Of a stretch of 64,000 bases of DNA, positions 37,685 to 46,128 are shown piece by piece (the first letter of the stretch is position 1; every line of letters starts with the position of its first letter). This DNA is from Arcobacter roscoffensis (GTDB lineage Bacteria; Campylobacterota; Campylobacteria; Campylobacterales; Arcobacteraceae). A model generated the notes under the pieces. That model was not told the DNA's origin and did not search any database. It worked only from the letters and a program-made list of their open reading frames with translations. The DNA lies in the NCBI RefSeq assembly GCF_024267655.1, contig NZ_CP100595.1, positions 1-64,000 on the forward strand. Direction: 5' to 3'. The translations under genes and the position numbers were made by a program.

Positions 37685-38916
37685 TATCTTGTTTGCCCTT
37701 TTCCGTAGATTTTATACTTAAATGTTGTTAAGTCATTAATACCCATAGGTCCTCTTGAATGAAGTTTATTAGTTGAAATACCAACTTCTGCTCCAAGTCC
37801 AAAGGCTCCACCATCTGTAAATCTTGTACTTGCATTTGCATATACACAAGCAGCATCTACAGCATCTAAAAACTTATTTACAGCTGTATAGTTTTCACTT
37901 AAAATTGACTCTGAGTGTCCTGAACCATATTTTGAGATATGAGCAATAGCTTCATCTACATTTTGAACTATTTTAATATTTAAAATATTTGCTAAATACT
38001 CTGTATCATAATCTTCATGTGTTGCACACTGAATATCTAAGTGTTTTAAAGTCTCTTTACAACCTTTAAGTTGTGTTCCATGTTCCATAAACGCGTCATA
38101 AAGTCCAGGTAAAATATAAGGGGCAATTTCTTGATGAACTAGTAATGTTTCCATGGCATTACAAACACCAGGTCTTTGAACTTTTGCATTTAAAGCAATA
38201 TCTATGATTTTATTATGAGCTGCATCTCTATCAATATAGATATGGCATAAACCTTTATCGTGCTTTATTACAGGAACTGATGAGTTCTCACTTACATATC
38301 TAATTAGAGCTTCTCCACCTCTTGGTACGATTAAATCTACATATTTATCTTGTTTGATTAGCTTGGCTACACCTTCTCTTGTAGAGTCTGGAAGTAAAGA
38401 AATTGCTTGTTCTGGTAGTTTGTTTTTTGCTAATACTTGTCTTAAAACATTTGCAATTGCTTTATTTGAATGTTGAGCCTCTTTACCACCTTTTAGTACA
38501 CAAACATTTCCACTTTTAAAACAAAGTGCTGCTGTATCAGATGTTACATTTGGTCTACTTTCATAAATAATACCAATTACTCCAATAGGAACAGATACTT
38601 TTTGGATATTTAGGTCATCTTCTGTTACCCATCCATCAAGTAGTCTTCCTACTGGCTCTTTTTGTGAAGCAATTTGTCTAATTGCATCAGCCATTCCTTG
38701 AACTCTCTCTCCTGTAAGAAGAAGTCTGTCAAGTAAGGCTTCACTTAAGTCATTCATATTTCCTTCATGCATATCTTTTCTATTGTGGTCAACTATATAA
38801 TCACAATGTGCCATTAATGCATCAGCCATTTCGTTTAGTACTTTGTTTTTTGTTTTAGTACTAAGGTTTGCAATAGTTCGGCTAGTTTTCTTAGCCTCTT
38901 CTAAAAATTGTTGCAT
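37684..38916 (-). CDS. proA: Gamma-glutamyl phosphate reductase
   Basis: Second step of proline synthesis, reducing glutamyl-5-phosphate with NADPH. 410 aa with PIGVIGIIYESRPNVTSDTAALC near 114-136, the catalytic Cys in RPGVCNAMETLLVH near 250, and FGLGAEVGISTNKLHSRGPMG near 370. Length is normal. proB and proC are not in the window. Confidence 0.95.
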   Translation of the reverse strand: MQQFLEEAKKTSRTIANLSTKTKNKVLNEMADALMAHCDYIVDHNRKDMHEGNMNDLSEALLDRLLLTGERVQGMADAIRQIASQKEPVGRLLDGWVTEDDLNIQKVSVPIGVIGIIYESRPNVTSDTAALCFKSGNVCVLKGGKEAQHSNKAIANVLRQVLAKNKLPEQAISLLPDSTREGVAKLIKQDKYVDLIVPRGGEALIRYVSENSSVPVIKHDKGLCHIYIDRDAAHNKIIDIALNAKVQRPGVCNAMETLLVHQEIAPYILPGLYDAFMEHGTQLKGCKETLKHLDIQCATHEDYDTEYLANILNIKIVQNVDEAIAHISKYGSGHSESILSENYTAVNKFLDAVDAACVYANASTRFTDGGAFGLGAEVGISTNKLHSRGPMGINDLTTFKYKIYGKGQTR

Positions 38917-38975
38917 TACATATCCCTATATTTTATTTTAATGCGATATTATATCAAAATTAGCTATTAAGTCTT

Positions 38976-39965
38976 TTAATCACTTATTTTAACTACGTAT
39001 CTTCCTACAGCTTTACCTTCAAGTAGTAATTCATAGGCTTTTTTTACTTCATCTAAAGCTATTTCATTTGTGATATTTTTAAGGTCTTCTATCTTCCATT
39101 TACTTGCTATTTTTTCCCAAGCAGCTTGTTTTTTCTCTAGTTTACACTCAACAGAATCAATACCAATAAGTCTAACCCCTCTTAAAATAAATGGGAATAC
39201 ATTTGTATTTAATTCATGTGAAGATGTAAGTCCACAACAAGTAGCAACACCATCATATTTGATAAGTTTTAAAGCATTTGCTAAAACCTCTCCACCAACA
39301 GTATCAACTACACCTGCATATTTTTCACCTAAAAGTGGTCTTTTAGAACTCTCTTCATTAAATTCATCTCTTAAGATAACTTCACTAGCTCCTATTCTTT
39401 TTAAGTAGTCAACTTTTTCAGATTTTCCAGAAATAGCTACAACTTTATAACCAATCTTACTTAAAATAGATACAGCAATAGAACCAACTCCACCAGTTGC
39501 ACCTGTAACTAAAATAGCTCCATTTTCTGCTTTAACGCCATTATCAATTAATTCATTTATTGATAGAGCTGCTGTAAGTCCTGCTGTACCAAATGTCATG
39601 ATTTCTTTATCAGTAATTGCATCAGGAGTTCTTGCTACCCAAGAAGAAGGAACTTTTACATATTGAGCATGTCCTCCATCTGTATTCATTCCTAAATCAT
39701 AACCAGTTACAAGTACCCTCTCCCCTGCTTTAAAAATAGGTGATTTTGACTCATAAATCTCACCAGCTAAATCTATCCCTGTGATATGAGGAAAGTTTCT
39801 TGTAACACCAGGATTTCCAGCTGAGCTTAGGGCGTCTTTATAGTTTAAAGATGAGTAGTTTACTTTTATAATTACCTCATTATCTCCACACTTTGGCATA
39901 GATAATTCTCTAACTTCTGTACTAAACTCTTTATCTGCTATTTTTTCTACAACTAATGCTTTCAT
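38976..39965 (-). CDS. YhdH/AcuI-type quinone oxidoreductase (MDR family)
   Basis: 329 aa from ATG 39965, chosen because CTAAGGATT precedes it; an upstream in-frame ATG at 40025 has no such support. N-terminal GroES-like domain (VKVNYSSLNYKDALSSAGNPGV, FPHITGIDLAGEI) and Rossmann motif LVTGATGGVGSIAVSIL near residue 150. No zinc ligands, as in AcuI acrylyl-CoA reductases. Divergent from an HxlR regulator, its probable controller. Confidence 0.85.
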   Translation of the reverse strand: MKALVVEKIADKEFSTEVRELSMPKCGDNEVIIKVNYSSLNYKDALSSAGNPGVTRNFPHITGIDLAGEIYESKSPIFKAGERVLVTGYDLGMNTDGGHAQYVKVPSSWVARTPDAITDKEIMTFGTAGLTAALSINELIDNGVKAENGAILVTGATGGVGSIAVSILSKIGYKVVAISGKSEKVDYLKRIGASEVILRDEFNEESSKRPLLGEKYAGVVDTVGGEVLANALKLIKYDGVATCCGLTSSHELNTNVFPFILRGVRLIGIDSVECKLEKKQAAWEKIASKWKIEDLKNITNEIALDEVKKAYELLLEGKAVGRYVVKISD

Positions 39966-40077
39966 ATATATAATCCTTAGTTTTGATATTTTTAAAAGTT
40001 TAGCTAAAATACATCTAAAGAGCAAGAACTGACAAAAAAGATAGGTACTTACTAAAAAGATGCTATGGAGTATTAAA

Positions 40078-40425
40078 ATGACTAAAAAAATAGATGAAAA
40101 AATAGAACAAAGTATTGAGAAATGCCCAGTAGAAACGGCACTTGATGTACTTGCAGGAAAATGGAAAATATTAATTTTATGGTATTTAAGAAGTGAGAAA
40201 AAGAGATTTAATGAATTACAAAAACTTCTTCCAAGAACAACACAAAAGATGTTAATCCAAAAATTAAGAGAGCTGGAAGAGGATGGAATAGTTCATAGGG
40301 AAGTATACCCAGTTGTACCTCCAAAGGTGGAGTACTCTTTAACTGAATATGGACAGAGTTTAAAACCTATATTAAAACAAATGTATTTATGGGGTGAGAT
40401 ACATAAAGAGAAGTTTAACTCTTAG
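40078..40425 (+). CDS. HxlR-family transcriptional regulator
   Basis: 115 aa; ATG 40078 has GGAG seven bases upstream, favouring it over ATG 40060. It has the HxlR winged helix: [53 protein letters not shown] and [16 protein letters not shown], with the N-terminal Cys typical of redox or electrophile-sensing members. Divergent from the AcuI-like gene; the intergenic GGTACTTACTAA may be part of its site. Confidence 0.88.
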   Translation: MTKKIDEKIEQSIEKCPVETALDVLAGKWKILILWYLRSEKKRFNELQKLLPRTTQKMLIQKLRELEEDGIVHREVYPVVPPKVEYSLTEYGQSLKPILKQMYLWGEIHKEKFNS

Positions 40426-41117
40426 TTTAAACTTCTCTGCTTTAGAAGAAAATAAATAACTATACTAAGTCCTGTTCCTGATAGAACCATTGACATTATC
40501 ATAATTTGATACCTTACAGCTATTAGTGGGTCAACTCCTGATAGGATTTGACCTGTCATCATCCCAGGTAGTGATACTAATCCTACTGCTAATAATGAGT
40601 TGATTTGAGGTATCATTGAAGCTTTAAATGCGTCTCTTCTTGAAGTTATAAAATCTTTTGTTCTATCATACTCACTTTCAAATCTCTCAATAGCCAAAGA
40701 TAGGCCATTCATATTATTTGCAAAGACCATTCCTGCAAGTGGTATTACGTACTGTGGTTCGTATATATTTACTAAACCTAATACGAAATATAATATCAAA
40801 ATTAGATGGATTAAACTAGAAGTAGTAGATGAAATAAATACATTTATATATTCGCTTTTTGTTTTGTTTTTTATGTTTCTTATACATATCCAAGTAGAAA
40901 CTATTAACATAAAAGAAATGACTACTATTCCCATATAGATATGTTTGTTTTCAAAAAGTATTAAAAGTAAATAACCTATTGCTAGTAGTTGTACTACCAT
41001 TCTAATGGTAGCATATAAAATCTCTGTTTGATTGCCAACCCAAGATTTATAAAAATACCAAACTATAATTAGTGGTAAAAGTAAGTACAATAAGTTTATT
41101 AAAGGAATTGTTTGCAT
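40422..41117 (-). CDS. fetB: FetB/UPF0014-type ABC permease
   Basis: 231-aa membrane protein with about six helices. It matches the FetB (YbbM) family: [40 protein letters not shown] and [23 protein letters not shown]. In E. coli FetB works with the ATPase FetA in iron export. No ATPase partner lies beside it here. It follows exbD by 20 bases, so it is probably in the tonB-exbB-exbD transcript. Confidence 0.8.
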   Translation of the reverse strand: MQTIPLINLLYLLLPLIIVWYFYKSWVGNQTEILYATIRMVVQLLAIGYLLLILFENKHIYMGIVVISFMLIVSTWICIRNIKNKTKSEYINVFISSTTSSLIHLILILYFVLGLVNIYEPQYVIPLAGMVFANNMNGLSLAIERFESEYDRTKDFITSRRDAFKASMIPQINSLLAVGLVSLPGMMTGQILSGVDPLIAVRYQIMIMSMVLSGTGLSIVIYFLLKQRSLN

Positions 41118-41137
41118 AAACTTATTGTAGAAGAACT

Positions 41138-41536
41138 TTACTTTTTATCTTCTTTTGTTACTAAAAGAAGATTTGATAGTGAGAGTTTATTTAGTAAATC
41201 AAGTAGCTTTACTACTCTTTCGTATTTTACTTCTTTATCAATTCGTACTATCAAAGCTCTTTTTTTATCTATGTCTTTTAAAGACTCTTCAAGCTGTAAA
41301 AAATCAGTTTCTTTACTATTATAAGCCAGTTTTTCTTTTGTAATCTCTATTACAACTTCTTCTTTTTTAACAATTTGAGAACTACTTTGTGAAGCAGGAA
41401 GGCTTAGATTTAAAATAGTTTCATTTTTTTTAAACTCACTTGCAACAATAAAAAAGATTAATAGTAAAAACACCACATCAATAAGTGGTGTTAAATCCAT
41501 AGAAATTAGCTCTCTTTTTTTAACTAATCTTCTCAC
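41138..41536 (-). CDS. exbD: ExbD-family biopolymer transport protein
   Basis: 132 aa with one N-terminal membrane helix carrying the essential Asp: SMDLTPLIDVVFLLLIFFIVAS. The C-terminal periplasmic domain ends VKLLDLLNKLSLSNLLLVTKE. Part of the proton-driven TonB motor. Overlaps exbB by 17 bases. Confidence 0.92.
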   Translation of the reverse strand: MRRLVKKRELISMDLTPLIDVVFLLLIFFIVASEFKKNETILNLSLPASQSSSQIVKKEEVVIEITKEKLAYNSKETDFLQLEESLKDIDKKRALIVRIDKEVKYERVVKLLDLLNKLSLSNLLLVTKEDKK

Positions 41537-42059
41537 GAGTTATCCTATGTACTATTAAAGACTCATATTTAGCCTCTAGCTTTGTAAAAGCACCTTGAAG
41601 ATAGTTATATCCCACATAGTGAGGAAGAGCAACTATAAGCCCTCCTACTGTTGTAATAAGTGCAAGGGAAATACCTGAGGCAAAAGAGTTAGCCCCACTT
41701 GAAAAACCAGTTGCTGCAATAGTCTCAAAAGATGAAAGTACACCTATAACAGTTCCTAAAAGTCCTAAGATAGGAGCAATAGTTGCGATTATCTTGATAG
41801 TATTCATTCCTGATTCACAAGAAAGTAAATATTTTGAAGCTTTATTGTATATCTCATCTTCTAAATGAACAAAGGCTGTAGAGTGTTCTTTTTGTACTTC
41901 ATTAAAGATATTTGTTACTATTTTTTGGGCTTTTCTTTTTTCAACTTGTAGTTGTATAAACTTCCAAAGTAAAATAGTAAGACCAACTATATTTAAAAAT
42001 ACTAAAATATACATAACATAACCACCTAGGTGTATGTATTCTATTAGCGAGTGTTGCAT
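41520..42059 (-). CDS. exbB: ExbB/TolQ-family proton channel protein
   Basis: 179 aa with three membrane helices. The conserved region IATIAPILGLLGTVIGVLSSFETIAATG (near 88-115) and GISLALITTVGGLIVALPHYVGYNYL are the ExbB/TolQ signature. Works with ExbD and TonB to energise outer-membrane receptors. Follows tonB by ten bases. Confidence 0.92.
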   Translation of the reverse strand: MQHSLIEYIHLGGYVMYILVFLNIVGLTILLWKFIQLQVEKRKAQKIVTNIFNEVQKEHSTAFVHLEDEIYNKASKYLLSCESGMNTIKIIATIAPILGLLGTVIGVLSSFETIAATGFSSGANSFASGISLALITTVGGLIVALPHYVGYNYLQGAFTKLEAKYESLIVHRITREKIS

Positions 42060-42068
42060 AGGTTTTCC

Positions 42069-42833
42069 TTATTGTAGTTTAAACTCTATAGGGATAATTA
42101 TATCCATATATGAGGCTTTTATTTTTTTATCAAATGCCATAAAAGAGTTTGTATCTGATATTGCTTCAAGTGCTGCTTTATCCAATCTTTTTTTAGAACT
42201 TGTTTTTAAAACTTTTATATTTATAAAATTTCCATTTTTTAATACTCTAAAAGAGATATTTACAACTCCTTGTTCTTTTAGTCTTTTTGAGATTCTTGGA
42301 TAGTGTTTATTCTCATTTATTTTTGCTCTTAGTGCATGTAGATATTGATTTTTTAATCTATCTTGTTCTTTTTTGATTTTCTCTTTGTTTATACTTATTA
42401 TAGGCTGTACGCTTTTTATAGGCTTTGTTGGCTTTTTTACTAGCTCTTGTTTTGTCTCTTTTACTTCTTTTTTTACTTCTTTTGTTTTTTTAATTTCTGA
42501 TTTTACTTTTTGTTTAATTATTCTTTCTTTTACTGGTTTTTTCTTTTCAACTTTTTTCTTTACTGTCTTCTTTATAATAGGTTTTTTAGTCTCTTTTTTG
42601 GGAAGTTCTTTTTTTATAACAGGCTTTTCTTTAGGTTTTGGTTGTGGTTTTTGTATTTGAGCCATTTGAAGATGTACTTTATGCTCTTTTGCGATATCTT
42701 GTTTTATAGGTATGTTTTTATTTTCAGGCATAGGCATACTAAATAAATAGTAATGAATAGTAGAAATTGATAAAAGGGATATTGTAAATAAAAATAAGTT
42801 CATAATTGCCGTTTTTCTTTTTTGATTAGGCAT
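42069..42833 (-). CDS. tonB: TonB-family energy transducer
   Basis: 254 aa: N-terminal membrane anchor (LFLFTISLLSISTIHYYLF), a long Lys/Pro/Glu-rich periplasmic spacer (about 50-150), and a C-terminal TonB domain with YPRISKRLKEQGVVNISFRVLKNG and a SSKKRLDKAALEAI segment. First gene of tonB-exbB-exbD, reverse of the more usual exbB-exbD-tonB order. No Fur box was recognised in the short upstream gap. Confidence 0.9.
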   Translation of the reverse strand: MPNQKRKTAIMNLFLFTISLLSISTIHYYLFSMPMPENKNIPIKQDIAKEHKVHLQMAQIQKPQPKPKEKPVIKKELPKKETKKPIIKKTVKKKVEKKKPVKERIIKQKVKSEIKKTKEVKKEVKETKQELVKKPTKPIKSVQPIISINKEKIKKEQDRLKNQYLHALRAKINENKHYPRISKRLKEQGVVNISFRVLKNGNFINIKVLKTSSKKRLDKAALEAISDTNSFMAFDKKIKASYMDIIIPIEFKLQ

Positions 42834-42861
42834 ATTTTAGTAAAGAAGTGTTAAAAAACTA

Positions 42862-43755
42862 TTAATTACTTAATAAGTCTTTTAAACTATCTAAGGGATT
42901 TTTCCCATCAAGTACTAGTTTTACTTCCTTTGCTATGGGTGTATATATTTCATGTTTTGAAGATAGGTTATAAATAGCTTCACTTGTTTTAACACCCTCT
43001 GCTACTTCTCCAAGCTCTTCTAAAATATCTTCTAAGCTTTTATTTTCTGCAAGACCAAGTCCTACTCTATAGTTTCGACTCATAGTAGAACTAGCTGTCA
43101 AAAACAAATCACCTGCACCACTTAAACCTACAAAAGATGATTTTTTAGCACCAAAGTGCTTACCAAATCTTTGCATTTCTACAAGACCTCTTGAAATTAG
43201 TGAGGCTTGTGCATTTTTACCAAGATTTAAACCTTCACAAATACCACTAGCAATTGCAAGTACATTTTTGTAAGCCCCTGCTACTTCAGCACCTATTACA
43301 TCATCACTATAATAAGTCTTAATAAAGTTAGGGAAAAATGGTTCAAAATCATCATATAGCTCTTTTGAAGATGAGTTTAAAACTAAAGCACAAGGAAGCC
43401 CTTGTATAACTTCAGCTGCAAAAGAAGGACCTGAAATAAAACCTATATTTTTTTCAGGTACAAAATCTGCATAAATTTCATTTAAAAACTCTCCTGAGCT
43501 TGCTTCTATACCTTTTGAAGCTACTAGGATTTTGTGATTATTGAATTTGAAGTTGTTTTTTAACCAAGCTCTTATTTCTTGAGCAGGAATTGCTATTACT
43601 AAAAAGTCACATTTTAAAGCAGTATCTAAATCAACAAAATTCTTAATATCTCTTTTTGTTCTTGATGTGATTAAACACTTTTGTTTTTGTGATAGTGCAA
43701 AGTGTAAGGCTTGACCCCATTTACCTGCACCAATTACTGCTATTGAACCTTTCAT
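42862..43755 (-). CDS. gpsA: Glycerol-3-phosphate dehydrogenase [NAD(P)+]
   Basis: Makes sn-glycerol-3-phosphate for phospholipids. 297 aa with N-terminal NAD motif VIGAGKWGQALHFAL, FISGPSFAAEVIQGLP near residue 125, AGAYKNVLAIASGICEGLNLG with the catalytic Lys near 175, and GLSGAGDLFLTASS near 228. Length is somewhat below 330 but usual for Campylobacterota. Ten bases after gatB. Confidence 0.93.
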   Translation of the reverse strand: MKGSIAVIGAGKWGQALHFALSQKQKCLITSRTKRDIKNFVDLDTALKCDFLVIAIPAQEIRAWLKNNFKFNNHKILVASKGIEASSGEFLNEIYADFVPEKNIGFISGPSFAAEVIQGLPCALVLNSSSKELYDDFEPFFPNFIKTYYSDDVIGAEVAGAYKNVLAIASGICEGLNLGKNAQASLISRGLVEMQRFGKHFGAKKSSFVGLSGAGDLFLTASSTMSRNYRVGLGLAENKSLEDILEELGEVAEGVKTSEAIYNLSSKHEIYTPIAKEVKLVLDGKNPLDSLKDLLSN

Positions 43756-43765
43756 TTCAGCCTTT

Positions 43766-45202
43766 CTAACCTAGTCTTTCTTTTAATAATTCATTTACTT
43801 TTTGTGGGTTTGCGCTACCTTTTGATGCTTTCATAGTTTGACCTACAAAGAATCCAAATAGTTTATCTTTTCCACTTTTGTATTGTTCTACTTTATCTTG
43901 ATTTGCTGCAAGAATTCCATCAATGATTTCTAAAATAGCTCCATCATCAGATACTTGTTTTAATCCAAGTTCATCAATAACTGCATCTACTTCAACTTCT
44001 GGTTTTTCCATTAAGTAATCAAGTACTTCTTTTGCTGCTTTTCCAGAGATTGTTCCATCTTCAATTGCTTTTACAACAGAAGCTAGCTTTTTGGCTTGAA
44101 CTGGTGAGTTTTCAAGTGTAACTCCCTCACCAAATCTTGCAGGTAATTCAACTGTCAACCATGTAGCAGCATTTTTACCTGTAATTCCTTCTTTCATCAT
44201 CTCATCAAAGAAGTTAGCAGTTTCTAGGTTTGCTGTAATAACCGAGGCATCATACTCTTTGATACCAAAGTCATTTACAAATCTAGCTTTTTTCTCATCT
44301 GGTAGTTCTGGAATCTGTGTGTATTTTTCCATCATTTCATCTGTAATAATTACAGGTAATAAATCAGGATCTGGGAAATATCTATAATCAGCTGCGTCTT
44401 CTTTCCCTCTCATAGATCTAGTTTCACCTTTTTCAGGGTCAAATAGTCTTGTTTCTTGAACGATTTCAGTATCATGAATACCATCTTCCCAAGCTTCAAT
44501 ATGTCTATTTACTTCATATTTAATAGCTTTTTCGATGAATTTAAATGAGTTCATGTTTTTGATCTCACATCTTGTATATAACTTATCATCACCCTTTGGT
44601 CTAATAGATACATTAACATCAGCTCTAAATGAACCCTCTTGCATATTTGCATCACTTATTCCTAAGTATCTTACAATAGAGTGAAGTTTTTTAAGGTATA
44701 AAATAGCCTCTTCTGAACTTCTCATATCAGGTTCTGATACGATTTCAAGTAGTGGTGTTCCTGCTCTATTAAGGTCAACATGAGAAGCATTTCCGGCATG
44801 TATACTCTTACCTGCATCATTTTCTAAATGGGCTCTTGTAACACCAATAGTCTTAGAAGTTCCATCTTCAAAATCAATAACTAATTCACCAAGTCCAACT
44901 ACAGGCACTTCAAATTGTGAGATTTGATATCCATTTGGTAAATCTGGATAGAAGTAATTTTTTCTATTAAAAATAGATTTTTTATTTATTTGTGAGTTTA
45001 AAGCAGTTCCTAGCATAATAGCTTTATGAACAGCTTCTTTATTTAATACAGGAAGTGCTCCTGGAAGTCCTAAACAAGTTGGACATACATTTGTATTTGG
45101 TTCTTCTCCAAAACTTGTTGCACATGAACAAAATAGTTTACTTTTAGTATTTAACTGAGCGTGTACTTCTAAACCAATAATTACTTCAAACATATCTGAC
45201 AT
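43766..45202 (-). CDS. gatB: Aspartyl/glutamyl-tRNA amidotransferase subunit B
   Basis: 478 aa. Part of GatCAB, which amidates Glu-tRNA(Gln) and Asp-tRNA(Asn). Contains [21 protein letters not shown] with zinc-type cysteines (CSC...CPTC), [25 protein letters not shown] and a C-terminal YqeY-like tail ([27 protein letters not shown]). Normal length. gatA and gatC are not in the window. Confidence 0.96.
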   Translation of the reverse strand: MSDMFEVIIGLEVHAQLNTKSKLFCSCATSFGEEPNTNVCPTCLGLPGALPVLNKEAVHKAIMLGTALNSQINKKSIFNRKNYFYPDLPNGYQISQFEVPVVGLGELVIDFEDGTSKTIGVTRAHLENDAGKSIHAGNASHVDLNRAGTPLLEIVSEPDMRSSEEAILYLKKLHSIVRYLGISDANMQEGSFRADVNVSIRPKGDDKLYTRCEIKNMNSFKFIEKAIKYEVNRHIEAWEDGIHDTEIVQETRLFDPEKGETRSMRGKEDAADYRYFPDPDLLPVIITDEMMEKYTQIPELPDEKKARFVNDFGIKEYDASVITANLETANFFDEMMKEGITGKNAATWLTVELPARFGEGVTLENSPVQAKKLASVVKAIEDGTISGKAAKEVLDYLMEKPEVEVDAVIDELGLKQVSDDGAILEIIDGILAANQDKVEQYKSGKDKLFGFFVGQTMKASKGSANPQKVNELLKERLG

Positions 45203-45232
45203 AAGTTTTTATCCTTTTTATTTTTTCCTGTT

Positions 45233-46057
45233 TTATCTTACTATTTTAATATTTGCTGTTAGTCTTTCTTTTTCAAAATAGTCTTTTAAATACTTTTTCT
45301 CTCTTATCTTCATAATATCATTGAAGATTTTTCCTTTTACAATTTCAAAGTCTAAAGTAGTTGAACCTTTTTTCTCTTTTACATAAAGCGTATTGTATGC
45401 TTTGTTTGATGTGAAAATAGGTGTAAAATTACTTTTTTTAGTTTTATTTAAAATAAATTGTAATTGAGGATTAAGTCTTGCACTATCTAAACTAATAGCA
45501 TTTCTTGTTACTTCATTTGATACTAATAAAGGGTTTTTAATAGTAGCTAATAAAGCTTTTTTGTTTTTTGATGAGTATTGAATAACTTCTATTGTTTGGG
45601 CAGTTTTAAACTGCTCTTGATTGTTATTATAATAGATTTTTAAATCTTCTTCATTTGCAATTTTTAATTGACCTTTAACAAGTTTTTCAATTAATTTTTG
45701 TCTAACTACAGTTTTTTTAGCTTCTTGTTCAAAAACATCATAGTCACTGTATTGTTGTCTAACAATAGATTTAAAAGAGTAAACATCCATACCATTCGCA
45801 GCTGCTAATTTTTCAATGTAGTTATTTACATCAAAAACATCTGCTGAAACATTATGTTTTTTTACTAATTGCTCAAAAAGTATTTCATCAATAAGGTCAT
45901 TTACTACCTTATTTTTAGATACATCTTTTTGAACCATTTGTTTATCTATATCATAAAGAGTTATAGGCTCGCCATTTACTGTAATTGCAATACCATTTAT
46001 AATACCAGCAAAACTAAGCGTTGAGCCTACTAGTAGGGATAATAAAAGTTTGTACAT
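45233..46057 (-). CDS. SurA-like periplasmic chaperone/peptidyl-prolyl isomerase
   Basis: 274 aa from ATG 46057, with AAGGA six bases upstream; the preceding in-frame TTG is disfavoured. Signal peptide MYKLLLSLLVGSTLSFAG, then a SurA-N-like segment GIAITVNGEPITLYDIDKQM and helices rich in Lys/Glu. The C-terminal half retains only a weak parvulin-like region, resembling Campylobacter Cj1289-type proteins. Likely role in outer-membrane protein folding. Confidence 0.75.
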   Translation of the reverse strand: MYKLLLSLLVGSTLSFAGIINGIAITVNGEPITLYDIDKQMVQKDVSKNKVVNDLIDEILFEQLVKKHNVSADVFDVNNYIEKLAAANGMDVYSFKSIVRQQYSDYDVFEQEAKKTVVRQKLIEKLVKGQLKIANEEDLKIYYNNNQEQFKTAQTIEVIQYSSKNKKALLATIKNPLLVSNEVTRNAISLDSARLNPQLQFILNKTKKSNFTPIFTSNKAYNTLYVKEKKGSTTLDFEIVKGKIFNDIMKIREKKYLKDYFEKERLTANIKIVR

Positions 46058-46074
46058 CAAAAATCCTTTTTAAT

Positions 46075-46115
46075 AAAACAGACATTTTACCAAAAAAATG
46101 GTAAATATCTGTTTT
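46075..46115 (-). terminator. Terminator hairpin after the D-lactate-dehydrogenase-like gene
   Basis: AAAACAGACATTTTACCA (46075-46092) pairs with TGGTAAATATCTGTTTT (46099-46115) with one mismatch and one bulge across a six-A loop, just past the minus-strand stop at 46129. Confidence 0.65.
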
Positions 46116-46128
46116 GACTAAAAAAAGA

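Noticed and set aside
42373-42746. Two plus-strand hydrophobic ORFs opposite tonB
   Set aside because: They are Phe-rich mirror images of the Lys/Glu/Pro-rich TonB spacer, with no ribosome site.
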